Positions 49,747-58,536 of a stretch of 64,000 bases of DNA are shown one piece after another (the first letter of the stretch is position 1; each line of letters opens with the position of its first letter). Below the pieces are notes generated by a model. The model was not told the DNA's origin. It made no database searches and saw only the letters and a list, made by a program, of their open reading frames with translations. The stretch comes from Bhargavaea cecembensis DSE10 (GTDB lineage: Bacteria > Bacillota > Bacilli > Bacillales_A > Planococcaceae). The translations under genes were made by a program, and so were the position numbers. The DNA is taken from the NCBI RefSeq assembly GCF_000348905.1, contig NZ_AOFT01000006.1, forward strand, positions 120,437 to 184,436. Direction: 5' to 3'.

Positions 49747-50573
49747 CACATGAAAACCTTAGCGGACGGGTAGCAGTCATTACGGGCGGGAGTGGCGTCC
49801 TATGTTCTGCGATGGCCCGGTCGCTGGCATCCCAGGGTGTGAAAGTCGCCATTCTCAACCGCACCGAGGAAAAAGGATCGGTCGTGGCTAAGGAGATTAA
49901 AGATATTGGCGGCGAGGCGATGGCGGTTGCGGCTGACGTGCTCGACCGACCCTCTCTTGAACAGGCAAAGAAACAGATCCTGGAACGCTTTGGCAGAATT
50001 GATATCCTGATTAACGGCGCAGGCGGCAATCATCCGGATGCCATTACGGATATGGAAACCGCCGATGAATCAGCAGAAGGGAAGTCATTCTTCGACCTGG
50101 AGCAAGAGGGCTTCGACAGGGTGTTTTCGACCAACTTCACAGGATCCTTCCTGGCCAGCCAGGTGTTTGGAAGAGAACTGCTCAACCAAGAGCATCCCGT
50201 CATCCTCAATATCTCTTCGATGAGTGCTTACTCACCGATGACGAAGGTGCCGGCATACAGCGCGGCAAAGGCCGGAATCAATAACTTCACCATGTGGATG
50301 GCCGTGCACTTTGCGGAGAAAGGCCTGCGAGTCAACGCGATTGCCCCAGGCTTCTTCCTGACGACCCAAAACAAAGACCTTTTAACGAATCCGGACGGCT
50401 CACTAACACCCCGTTCCGAGAAGATTATGAACGGCACACCGATGAAACGTTTTGGTAAGCCGGAAGATCTGGTCGGCACTGTGCTTTGGCTGGTCGACGA
50501 GTCCTATTCAGGCTTTGTCACAGGAATTACGGTACCGGTGGACGGCGGTTTTATGGCGTATTCGGGAGTTTGA
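49740..50573 (+). CDS. SDR family oxidoreductase (fructuronate reductase-like, YjmF type)
   Basis: 277-residue short-chain dehydrogenase: cofactor motif VITGGSGVLCSAMARSL, DVLDRPS, NGAGGNHPDAITD, catalytic Ser in ILNISSMSAYSP and Tyr/Lys in YSAAKAG. It matches the type of D-mannonate oxidoreductase found beside uxuA in Bacillus (yjmF/uxuB), which reduces D-fructuronate to D-mannonate. ATG 49740 follows GGGGAGAAGG and overlaps uxuA by 7 bp. Confidence 0.9.
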   Translation: MVTHENLSGRVAVITGGSGVLCSAMARSLASQGVKVAILNRTEEKGSVVAKEIKDIGGEAMAVAADVLDRPSLEQAKKQILERFGRIDILINGAGGNHPDAITDMETADESAEGKSFFDLEQEGFDRVFSTNFTGSFLASQVFGRELLNQEHPVILNISSMSAYSPMTKVPAYSAAKAGINNFTMWMAVHFAEKGLRVNAIAPGFFLTTQNKDLLTNPDGSLTPRSEKIMNGTPMKRFGKPEDLVGTVLWLVDESYSGFVTGITVPVDGGFMAYSGV

Positions 50574-50583
50574 TTGAATGAGC

Positions 50584-50616
50584 AGGCTGTGCCGGAGACG
50601 GCATGGCCTTTTATTT
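50584..50616 (+). terminator. Attenuator before the HPS-like gene
   Basis: AGGCTGTGCCG, GAGA loop, CGGCATGGCCT (two G-U pairs), then TTTTATTT. It lies within the operon between the SDR gene and the last gene. Confidence 0.7.
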
Positions 50617-50631
50617 GAGGGAGGGAAACGC

Positions 50632-51282
50632 ATGAAATTGCAGCTGGCTCTGGATCGCCTATCAAGGGAGGAGTGTATCGATTTCATCGCGAAAACTCGT
50701 GATTTTATCGATTGGATTGAAGTGGGTACCGGAACCATCAAGGAGCATGGTATCCGGCTTGTGAGGGACATCAAGGATGCCTATCCGGATAAGACGGTCG
50801 TAGCCGATATGAAAATCTGTGATTCCGGCCGGCACGAGGCTGAAATGGCTTTTCGGGCGGGAGCGGACGTGGTCACCGTGATGGGGTTCGCAGGTATCGA
50901 AACCATCCGGCAAGTGCTTGAATCTGCAAAAGAAAACAGGAAACGTGTCATGGTGGATTTGCTCGAGGTAACAGATTCCGGCCGGGTAAGGAATATATAC
51001 CTGGCAGGAGCCGATCTGTTCTGTCTGCATATTGGAAAAGACCGGCAGTCAAGCGGCAAACAGCATTTTGAAGATCAGCTGCATCTTGTGGGCGGCCTGG
51101 ACCAGGCAGATCTGGCCGTCGCGGGAGGAATTGGTCCGGATAACCTACCATCACTGAGAAAGCTGGGAGTGGGAATTGCCATCGTGGGGAGTTACATCAC
51201 AAACAGCCAGGACCCGGAGCAGGCAGCTGCCGGAATGGCGGATGCACTCCGCCGATCGGATGGGCAACAAAAACATCTATAA
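50632..51282 (+). CDS. Hexulose-6-phosphate synthase / keto-gulonate-6-phosphate decarboxylase family protein
   Basis: 216-residue orotidine-decarboxylase-like barrel. Family marks are LQLALDRLSREECIDFI, WIEVGTGTIKEHG, the VVADMKICDSGRHEAEMAFRAGADVVTVMG metal/substrate strand, CLHIGKD, and VAGGIGPDNLPSL. HPS condenses formaldehyde with ribulose-5-phosphate (or the reverse); UlaD-type relatives decarboxylate 3-keto-L-gulonate-6-phosphate. The two cannot be separated by eye. An HxlB-like partner at 42520 favours the HPS/PHI reading. ATG 50632 after GAGGGAAAC; the longer form would start inside the attenuator. Confidence 0.82.
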   Translation: MKLQLALDRLSREECIDFIAKTRDFIDWIEVGTGTIKEHGIRLVRDIKDAYPDKTVVADMKICDSGRHEAEMAFRAGADVVTVMGFAGIETIRQVLESAKENRKRVMVDLLEVTDSGRVRNIYLAGADLFCLHIGKDRQSSGKQHFEDQLHLVGGLDQADLAVAGGIGPDNLPSLRKLGVGIAIVGSYITNSQDPEQAAAGMADALRRSDGQQKHL

Positions 51283-51488
51283 ATACAGGGATGGTAATCA
51301 GAATAGATTTCCATTTTAGTATTGGTAGAGGGAGTTCAGGAATGACTTAGGTAAGATGTCTTCAGGCATTTTCTTTTTACGATGCTTCAATCTGTTCTGT
51401 GTGTTCTGACTGGGTAGGAGTTCAAGTTTCCATGAGCGAAATACAGTATCAGTTGGAATCCATAAAGATAAAAAGGGGCTATCACCAA

Positions 51489-53057
51489 ATGATCACGGTA
51501 GACCAAATCGCTCAAGAGCTTGCAAAAGCTGATATTCCTCTTCTGGCAGGCAGGAATGGGCTTGAACAGGAGATCCGGTATGTGACCGCAATTGAGCTGA
51601 AGGAGCGGACTTCACGGATTCAAAAGAATGGGTTGCTGCTGTCCACCTTTCATGCATTTCAGGATGTTGAGGAAATCATTGATCATCTCCATTGGTTGGT
51701 GGACGTCGGCGTGTCTGCCATTGGTTTTCATACATCGGTTTATCCGGACATCCCGGTACAGGTAAAGCGCTTTGCCGATGATCAGGGTCTGCCTGTTTTC
51801 CGGATACCTGCTGAAACGCCATATAATTTGATATTTGAGCTGTTTAACCGGATGCGGCAGACAATCAGGGACCAGGCAAGGGAACGGATCGGCCGGCTGA
51901 ATAACCTGCTGATTGAATCGATTCTTTCCAGGCGAAGCCTGAGGGTAATTATTGAGATGATCGGAGAGTATATGGGTGGGGATGTTGTCTTCTGGATCGA
52001 CTCGGATCTGGAAGTCCTGGAACAATGGGCGGATCGTCAGGTTGAACGGGGAGCGGTACATTCATTCGCAGAGACCATCATAGCCGAAAAAAATCGGCTT
52101 CAAGAATCGCGCATCAAGAATGAGCCTTGCCGTCTGACTAATCTTGATGGGGCAGGATGCATAATCATTTATCCGATTTTCTCGGATTCCGGATTTGGAG
52201 GATATCTGGCATTCCATTTCAAGCAGGACCAGGATGCACCCGAACAAGACCTCATGGAAGAAATGATCCGGACGGCATCCAAAATTCTTATGTCGGATGT
52301 GTATAATCCGGACAAACAGGGACGTCAGGAGGCTATCAGCATCCTGGAAAAACTCCTGTCCGGAGCGACCGATCCTCATTTGGTGCAAGAGCTTCCTGAT
52401 GTTGAGGAACGAATGTATCAAGTGGTCCTGATCGAATCGACTAACCAGGATAATGCCGGAGTGCTGGAGAGGGTTAGCCGGTGGGTAGACATGCATGCTG
52501 AACAATCGTCGGAACGCTTCATCTTATTTCCGCCTTTTATCCGTGATCATCATCTGGTTTTATTGACCCGGGCAGATTCTCGAATCCAGCAATGGAAATC
52601 AAAACTGCCGGAAACCGAGCATTTGCTGATCGGGGTCAGTGACCGAGCGGAACTATCGGATGCCTCTACCTATCGGCGTTTACATGAACAGTCTGAAATT
52701 GTTCTCAAATTGTGCAAGCAGAGCGGCCATACGTACGCGGAATGGGGACAAATGGGCATTGAGAAGGTGGCTGCATTTCTGGAAGGGGAGGATCTGTTCC
52801 AAAGTTTTGCGGAGCAGCTTTTACAGCCGCTGATCAAGTACGACTGCGAGAAGAATACCGATCTTGTCGGGACACTCCGAGTCTATCTTGACAATTTCTT
52901 TAATCTGAAGAAAACCGGCAAGGAATTATTCATCCATCCGAACACAGTGAAGTACAGACTCGAAACCATTCGTGGATTGCTTCCTCTTAATATTGAAGAT
53001 TCGTCCATCTACGCATTATTGGTATTGGCCTACCGGTCTTATGGGGATCACCCATAA
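51489..53057 (+). CDS. PucR family transcriptional regulator
   Basis: 522 residues with N-terminal PucR domain (MITVDQIAQELAKADIPLLAGRNGLEQEIRYVTAIEL, LLLSTFHAF), a long middle region and a C-terminal HTH_30 (FFNLKKTGKELFIHPNTVKYRLETI). I place the start at ATG 51489, where the PucR domain begins and AAGGGG lies ten bases before; upstream in-frame codons exist. It precedes an SSS symporter, an amidohydrolase and an M24-fold gene and most likely regulates them. Similar in kind but not a close copy of the PucR protein at 6500. Confidence 0.9.
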   Translation: MITVDQIAQELAKADIPLLAGRNGLEQEIRYVTAIELKERTSRIQKNGLLLSTFHAFQDVEEIIDHLHWLVDVGVSAIGFHTSVYPDIPVQVKRFADDQGLPVFRIPAETPYNLIFELFNRMRQTIRDQARERIGRLNNLLIESILSRRSLRVIIEMIGEYMGGDVVFWIDSDLEVLEQWADRQVERGAVHSFAETIIAEKNRLQESRIKNEPCRLTNLDGAGCIIIYPIFSDSGFGGYLAFHFKQDQDAPEQDLMEEMIRTASKILMSDVYNPDKQGRQEAISILEKLLSGATDPHLVQELPDVEERMYQVVLIESTNQDNAGVLERVSRWVDMHAEQSSERFILFPPFIRDHHLVLLTRADSRIQQWKSKLPETEHLLIGVSDRAELSDASTYRRLHEQSEIVLKLCKQSGHTYAEWGQMGIEKVAAFLEGEDLFQSFAEQLLQPLIKYDCEKNTDLVGTLRVYLDNFFNLKKTGKELFIHPNTVKYRLETIRGLLPLNIEDSSIYALLVLAYRSYGDHP

Positions 53058-53070
53058 GGCCGGTTTGTTG
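53032..53070 (+). terminator. Terminator overlapping end of PucR gene
   Basis: A 14-bp stem ACCGGTCTTATGGG with CCCATAAGGCCGGT (one G-U), GATCA loop, then TTGTTG. It includes the last codons of the gene. The U-tract is imperfect. Confidence 0.65.
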
Positions 53071-53180
53071 ATGACAGACAAATTCATTAGATAAGTTTGT
53101 CGATGGCTCACATGGTGATATGGTTGTATACATTATAAGATTTAACTATTCAATATAGTCAGTCATTCGGGAGGGTGAAA

Positions 53181-53192
53181 GTAAGCGCTTAC
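53181..53192. promoter_or_regulatory. cre-like perfect palindrome before SSS operon
   Basis: GTAAGCGCTTAC is a perfect 12-bp palindrome with the cre core AANCGNTT, 50 bp before the symporter start. Likely catabolite repression by CcpA (inferred). Confidence 0.55.
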
Positions 53193-53241
53193 TATCCGGG
53201 GTTAATGGAGGAGCCATAATTACGATAAGAGGTGAACAAGA

Positions 53242-54654
53242 ATGAGTATCTACCTGGTAGCTGTCGTTGTTTATCTGATTCTGATGGCACTGCTCGGCGT
53301 CTACTTTGCCAAAAGTTCGATCAAGAACAGCGATGATTTCATGGTGGCGGGGAGGAGCCTGCCGCTGTGGATTGTCATCGGGACGCTTCTAGCGACTTTC
53401 GTCGGTTCCGGCACCGTTGTAGGCGGGGCCAGCTTTATCTATCAATATGGTCCGTTTGCGGCAATCTTTAACCTGTCCGGCGGCTTTGTCGGTGCGTTCA
53501 TCTTGTATCTGATCGCAAGCAAGGTGCGCCAGAGCGAGATGTACACGGTTCCACAGCTGCTTGAAAAACGGTTTGGTACAGCTACGCGTGTTATTGCTTC
53601 AATCTTTATCCTTCTTGCTTACGTCGGAATCACGGCTTACCAGTTCACTGGAGGAGCTTATGTCCTTCAACTGACGACAGGCATGCCGCTTGAAGTAGGG
53701 GCGATTGTCATGTGTGCGCTGGTCATTTTCCTGACGATGAGCGGCGGGCTTTTCTCCGTTGCCTATTCGGATGCATTGGGCGCGGTGCTGATTCTGATCG
53801 GATTTATCATCGGGATTCCATTTGCTCTGAATGCAGCCGGAGGGTTCAGCGGATTGGCGGAAGCTCTGCCGGCAATGACGAAGACATGGAACGGCGGCCT
53901 GTCCATTCCGCAGCTGCTTGGCTTCTTCCTTCCTCTGTTTCTGCTGGTATTGGGGGACCAGAACATGTACCAGCGGTTTGCTGCGGCAAAAGACGAGCTT
54001 ACGGCCAAACGCTCTGTGCTCGGATTCATTGCTGGTAACGCGCTGGTCGTCGGCCTTGTTATCATGATGGCGACAACGGCCATTGTGCTGTTCCCGACCA
54101 TATCACCGGATGCGGCAATCCTGACTGTCGCAATCGAAGGAGTCCCTGTAGCAATTGGCGTACTGATCCTGTGCGCTTCGGTCGCTTTTCTGATCACGAC
54201 GGCTACTTCTTATTTGCTTTCCGCATCCGGCAATATCGTGTACGACCTCGTACAGCGTTTCAGCAAAAAAGAGCTTCCGGAACAAAAACTGCTCTGGCTG
54301 AACCGGGGTACCGTGCTCGGACTTGGTGTATTTGCATACGTGCTGGGTCAGTTCTTCCCGAGTGTCCTGGCGATTCAGATGTACTCGTATACGATGTATG
54401 GCGCGGCCATTACACCGGCAATCATCGCGACGCTGTTGTGGAAGAAGGCGACCACAGCGGGCATCATGAGCTCCATTATTGTCGGAGGATCGGCCACGAT
54501 GTTCTGGGAGCTGGTGCTCAACCGGCCGTTTGACTGGAACAGTGTGCTGTTCGCGCTTCCGCTTTCTGTGATCACACTGGTTGTCGTAAGCCTGGCAACA
54601 CAAAAGAAAGGGGCAAGCCTGACGCTCGGCAACAAGAATCTGAACCTGGAGTAA
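53242..54654 (+). CDS. Sodium:solute symporter (SSS family)
   Basis: 470 residues, about 13 helices, SSS family. It has NSDDFMVAGRSLPLWIVIGTLLATFVGSGTVVGGASFIYQYG, the sodium-site neighbourhood MSGGLFSVAYSDALGAVLILIGF, GDQNMYQRFAAAKDE and LITTATSYLLSASGNIVYDLVQR. The substrate is not deducible. ATG 53242 after AAGAGGTGAAC. It is the first gene of an operon with an M38 amidohydrolase and an M24-fold hydrolase, so a peptide-like or cyclic amide compound is likely. Confidence 0.93.
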   Translation: MSIYLVAVVVYLILMALLGVYFAKSSIKNSDDFMVAGRSLPLWIVIGTLLATFVGSGTVVGGASFIYQYGPFAAIFNLSGGFVGAFILYLIASKVRQSEMYTVPQLLEKRFGTATRVIASIFILLAYVGITAYQFTGGAYVLQLTTGMPLEVGAIVMCALVIFLTMSGGLFSVAYSDALGAVLILIGFIIGIPFALNAAGGFSGLAEALPAMTKTWNGGLSIPQLLGFFLPLFLLVLGDQNMYQRFAAAKDELTAKRSVLGFIAGNALVVGLVIMMATTAIVLFPTISPDAAILTVAIEGVPVAIGVLILCASVAFLITTATSYLLSASGNIVYDLVQRFSKKELPEQKLLWLNRGTVLGLGVFAYVLGQFFPSVLAIQMYSYTMYGAAITPAIIATLLWKKATTAGIMSSIIVGGSATMFWELVLNRPFDWNSVLFALPLSVITLVVVSLATQKKGASLTLGNKNLNLE

Positions 54655-54666
54655 GGAGAAGGGGTT

Positions 54667-55884
54667 TTGACGGTGGAATATGTTATTTCAAACGTACGGC
54701 TGCTTCTTGGGGAAGAGCTGGAACTAATCGAGAACCGGGCAGTATGGGTAAAGGATGGAGTCATCGAGGACGTCATTGCAGATTCGGAGATTCCTGAAGG
54801 GGTCCTTGTCTATGACGGTCAGGGGCATCTGCTCATGCCGGGTCTGATTGATCTCCATATTCACATGATGTGGGACGGTTCTGCCGACCCGGTGGCGACC
54901 CTTGAGTCAGAAGGTTACGAGCAAATGCTGATCCGGGCGGTAGCCAACTGCAGGCATTACTTGGAGCATGGCATCACTACAGTACGCGACATCGGTTCGG
55001 TTGATGATATCGCATTACATGTGGCCAAAAGCATCCGGCGGGGGCTGGTTCAGGGGCCGGATGTCATTGCAAGCGGGAAGACGCTGACGATGACCGGCGG
55101 GCATGATCCGTTCTGGGCCCGGTTTGTGGACGGGAAAGATGAGGCGCTGAAAGGTGTCCGTGAGCAGATCTATAAGGGCGCCCAGGTGATCAAGGTGAGT
55201 GCGACCGGAGGGGCATATGGCCGTGATGAAGGGGAGCAGGTCGGCCATTCCGAGCTGAACCTTGAGGAACTACAAACCATTGCAGATGAAGCGCATCGCT
55301 TCGGGCTTAAGGTCGCTTCCCATGCAATAGGACGTGAAGGCATCCGGAACTCTCTGCTAGCCGGCATAGATACGATTGAGCACGGGCACTACTTGGACGA
55401 TGAGTTAGTGGGCCTCATGAAAGAGCGGGGAGCGGCATGGATTCCAACGCTTCATGTCTATCAACAGCTCGCATCCATGAAAGAAATCCCAGACTACGCG
55501 AAGGAGAAAGCAAGAAAAATCACGGAAATCCATGCAAATGCATTCAGAAAATATCTCGAGAGCGGTGTTCTGGTCGGGGCCGGATCCGATGCAGGTTCGC
55601 CGGGCACTTCCCATCATGCATTGATCGATGAACTGTACGCCATGCACGAGCTCATTCCTGATACAAGGGCCATTTTGAAAACGGCAACGGTGAATGCCGG
55701 CAAGATCTTGGATTTGAACGTCGGCAAAATTGAGAAGGGATACAAGGCGAATCTGCTGATGATAGCGGACAATCCGCTGGAGAGCCTGTCCCACTTGGAA
55801 AAGGTCAAGCAGGTAATTGTCGACGATAAAATTTTGGTCAATCACGGCCTTACCGGAACACCGTCACTTGAAACTGTACGATAA
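54667..55884 (+). CDS. Metal-dependent amidohydrolase (M38, imidazolonepropionase/prolidase-like)
   Basis: 405-residue amidohydrolase-superfamily enzyme. Binuclear metal ligands are seen in GLIDLHIHMMWDG (HxH), the Lys position in QVIKVSATGG, VASHAIGREG, IEHGHYLDD and GSDAGSPGTSHHALIDEL (Asp). It is related to the protein at 60570. Characterised relatives include Xaa-Pro and Xaa-Arg carboxypeptidases. TTG start after GGAGAAGGGG. In operon with an importer and an M24-fold protein. Confidence 0.9.
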   Translation: MTVEYVISNVRLLLGEELELIENRAVWVKDGVIEDVIADSEIPEGVLVYDGQGHLLMPGLIDLHIHMMWDGSADPVATLESEGYEQMLIRAVANCRHYLEHGITTVRDIGSVDDIALHVAKSIRRGLVQGPDVIASGKTLTMTGGHDPFWARFVDGKDEALKGVREQIYKGAQVIKVSATGGAYGRDEGEQVGHSELNLEELQTIADEAHRFGLKVASHAIGREGIRNSLLAGIDTIEHGHYLDDELVGLMKERGAAWIPTLHVYQQLASMKEIPDYAKEKARKITEIHANAFRKYLESGVLVGAGSDAGSPGTSHHALIDELYAMHELIPDTRAILKTATVNAGKILDLNVGKIEKGYKANLLMIADNPLESLSHLEKVKQVIVDDKILVNHGLTGTPSLETVR

Positions 55885-55907
55885 CTCGAAGAAAAGGCGG
55901 GATGTAG

Positions 55908-57062
55908 ATGAATACAGAAAAACGGGTGCAAAAACTGCGCGAAGTGATGGACGCAAAGGGAATCGACGTATCGGTCATCTTTAATTTTGAAAACCAGTAT
56001 TATTTCAGCGGGCTAAAGGCCATTATCTATTCCCGGCCGATCGTGCTGCTCGTTGATAAAGAGAAAACCGCACTGATCATTCCATCTCTTGAAGAAGAGC
56101 ATGCCAAGGCCAAAGCGAACGTCGATGAGTTGTATGTCTATCATGAAGTAAAGTCGAAGACCGGGCAGGGTGGGTCCTACACCGAGCATTTCGACACGCT
56201 CCTGTCCCGTTATCCGAAAGGAACGGTGATCGGGGCAGAGTTCGCTTCATTCTCGGTGAAGCTGGAACAGATCGCGCATCAGCACGGTGCAGAATTGGTC
56301 AGCATCGACCAGGAAATCGTGGACATGCGGGCGGTCAAGGACGAAGAGGAGATGGCCATGATCGCCGAATCCGGCCGACTCGTCAGCCTGGCGCTCAAAC
56401 ATTCCCTTGAAAATGCAGCAGCCGGAATGTCTGAGATTGAAATGGACCAGTTCGGTACACGGGCTCTGTTCACTGAAGTGGCGGAGCGGCATCCGAACGC
56501 GACGCTCGACTATTTCGTCATGTCTCCGTCGGGTGTTGAACGGACCAATATGCCGCATGTTTTCTCAAACACCCGTCAACTAGAGGAGCAGGACATCATC
56601 ATCCACAGCCGTCAGGTCGGACTGAACGGTTACCGTGCAGAGTGCGAGCGAACCTTCTTTATCGGTCGCCCGACGGACAAGCAGAAAGACGCGTTCAAAG
56701 TCGCGGTGGAGGCACAGGCTGCCGCCCTCGATTTCATTAAGGTCGGCGTAACTGCGAAAGAGGTCAACGAAGTCGCACGCAAAGTAATTGAAAAAGCGGG
56801 ACTTGAGCCGTATGTCAACCACCGTACCGGCCACGGAATCGGCATCGGCCTACACGAAGAACCGTCGCTCCGCTACGACAATAACCTGGTCCTGAAGCCG
56901 GGCATGGCCTTCTGCGTCGAACCGGGCATCTATATCCCTGAAGTCGGCGGCTTCCGCCATTCTGATACGGTCATTCTGAAGGAAAACGGAACAGAACTGA
57001 TTACAGAATATCCGAGTGATTTGGAGTCGCTGGTGTTTGATGGGGTGAAACAGGGAGTGTAA
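55908..57062 (+). CDS. M24-fold (pita-bread) protein lacking canonical metal ligands; creatinase/ectoine-hydrolase-like
   Basis: 384 residues: N-terminal creatinase-N domain (to about 135) and C-terminal pita-bread fold. The two metal Asp of M24 aminopeptidases are replaced: IIIHSRQVGLNGY has Ser234 at the first and RAECERTF Glu245 at the second. The last ligand Glu (usually GGVRIED) reads GGFRHSD. His309 (GHGIGIGLHE), Glu339 (VEPGIYIP) and the PH pair at 216-217 remain. Creatinase and ectoine hydrolase share such loss and hydrolyse C-N bonds without metal. So I favour a metal-free amidase or amidinohydrolase role rather than Xaa-Pro aminopeptidase. Confidence 0.82.
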   Translation: MNTEKRVQKLREVMDAKGIDVSVIFNFENQYYFSGLKAIIYSRPIVLLVDKEKTALIIPSLEEEHAKAKANVDELYVYHEVKSKTGQGGSYTEHFDTLLSRYPKGTVIGAEFASFSVKLEQIAHQHGAELVSIDQEIVDMRAVKDEEEMAMIAESGRLVSLALKHSLENAAAGMSEIEMDQFGTRALFTEVAERHPNATLDYFVMSPSGVERTNMPHVFSNTRQLEEQDIIIHSRQVGLNGYRAECERTFFIGRPTDKQKDAFKVAVEAQAAALDFIKVGVTAKEVNEVARKVIEKAGLEPYVNHRTGHGIGIGLHEEPSLRYDNNLVLKPGMAFCVEPGIYIPEVGGFRHSDTVILKENGTELITEYPSDLESLVFDGVKQGV

Positions 57063-57087
57063 GAATAATACTGGAATTGTTGTTGAA

Positions 57088-57114
57088 GAGAGCGCGGAGT
57101 GCGCTCTTTTTTGT
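57088..57114 (+). terminator. Terminator of the SSS-M38-M24 operon
   Basis: AGAGCGC, GGAGT loop, GCGCTCT, then TTTTTT. Confidence 0.85.
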
Positions 57115-57138
57115 GCTTTCTTCTGCCGTATCAATGAG

Positions 57139-57168
57139 AAAAGGACCGGTGCCAGGCACCGGTCCTTT
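57139..57168. terminator. Bidirectional terminator between convergent genes
   Basis: AAAGGACCGGTGCC/GGCACCGGTCCTTT is a perfect 14-bp inverted repeat with A and T flanks, located between the convergent M24-fold and M20 genes. Confidence 0.8.
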
Positions 57169-57183
57169 CTAGTATAACTACTG

Positions 57184-58317
57184 TTAAACATCGGCCGTGA
57201 CGCCACACCCCGCCAGCTCCTTAAACAGCTCGACGCCCGTTTCAATCAGCTCATCGCGGAAGTCATATTCGACGGTGTGGATATGCGGATAATCTTCTCC
57301 GTTTCCGATAAAGCAGAAGGCCCCTTTCGTGAGTTTGGTGTAGTGGCCAAAGTCTTCGGAACCGCGGAAGGCTTCCTGGATTTCGACGAGTTCCATTCCT
57401 CTGGTCCTTGCTGCGGAGCGGATGCGGTCGGCGCTTTCCTTGTGGTTGTAGGTTTCGGGAAATTCATCATTGTACTGGAAGCTGACCTTGAGCCCGAATT
57501 GTTCCGCCTGTTTCTTTGCAAGGTTCTCAAGGTTTTTCTGCAGGTTGTCCAGTTCCTTCTCGTAGAGGGCCCGGATCGTCATGCGGAGGTCGCCTTTGGA
57601 TGCGGCCACGCCAAACGCTTTTTCGCCGACATCGATCTGGACGACCGTGCAGAGAACAAGGCCTTTATGATTTTCTGGAGCGGTAAGTGCCGGAATCGCG
57701 CCAAGGATATTTCCGATGGCGAAGGATGGGTTGATTCCTGTTTCCGGCTGGCTGGCGTGGGCGGGAGTGCCTTCCAGGTGGATGGTCATACCCTTGGATG
57801 CACACATCATTGTGCCATCGATGATGCCCACCGCTTTGTAGGGCAGGCCGCTCATATTGTGCCAGCCATAGATGGCATCGACCGACTGGTCTTTGATGAG
57901 TTCCGCACATTGGCGAGCGCCGTCTCCGGTTTCTTCCGCGGGCTGGAACAGGAAGAAGATATTAATGTCCGCGCCTTGCTGGTCGACTTCGAGCGCAAAT
58001 GCAGCCAGTGTCGCGGAATGGCCGTCGTGGCCGCATTTATGGGACACTCCCGGAATCCGGGAAGCCCATGGCAGTTCGATTGTTTCATCAATTGGTAGTG
58101 CGTCAAAATCTGCCCTGAATGCGATGTTGGGCTTATCCGCTCCGGCCCGGTAGATGGCATAGAACCAGTTCCCTTTGTCGACAACCTCGAGTCCGGTGTT
58201 TTCTTGGATGAATTCCATCAGGTGCTGCTTGGTCCAGACTTCTTCGTTGGACAGTTCAGGATGCTGGTGCAATTCGTGGCGGAGTTTTTTTACCAGTTCA
58301 TAGTGATGAGCGTTCAT
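57184..58317 (-). CDS. M20 family amidohydrolase
   Basis: 377 residues of the M20D type. Visible motifs are LRHELHQHPELSNEE, AFRADFDALPIDE, SHKCGHDGHSATL, FLFQPAEETGDGA (catalytic Glu), GWHNMSGLP, the GTPAHASQPETG dimer-domain loop and RGSEDFGHYT. The type usually removes acyl groups from amino acids or opens N-acyl amides. ATG 58317 is preceded by GGAGGGTTGG. Single gene, convergent with the M24-fold operon. No direct evidence for the substrate. Confidence 0.9.
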   Translation of the reverse strand: MNAHHYELVKKLRHELHQHPELSNEEVWTKQHLMEFIQENTGLEVVDKGNWFYAIYRAGADKPNIAFRADFDALPIDETIELPWASRIPGVSHKCGHDGHSATLAAFALEVDQQGADINIFFLFQPAEETGDGARQCAELIKDQSVDAIYGWHNMSGLPYKAVGIIDGTMMCASKGMTIHLEGTPAHASQPETGINPSFAIGNILGAIPALTAPENHKGLVLCTVVQIDVGEKAFGVAASKGDLRMTIRALYEKELDNLQKNLENLAKKQAEQFGLKVSFQYNDEFPETYNHKESADRIRSAARTRGMELVEIQEAFRGSEDFGHYTKLTKGAFCFIGNGEDYPHIHTVEYDFRDELIETGVELFKELAGCGVTADV

Positions 58318-58536
58318 TTCCAACCCTCCAACGTGGTATCTATCTGATGTACGGCCGCTTATTAATTATCGATGATGCCTTGCAGATAGACAACATCAAA
58401 TAGTTGAAGAAAGGTGAATAGGAAGATTTTTTATTAGCAAGCAGAGGCTTGATGTGTGGAAACTACCAGAGTAGGAATTTTGGTTGTTCATCAAGAAAGT
58501 AGAGAACAGGGAAGTCTTAACAAAGGGGGGAGCGGC

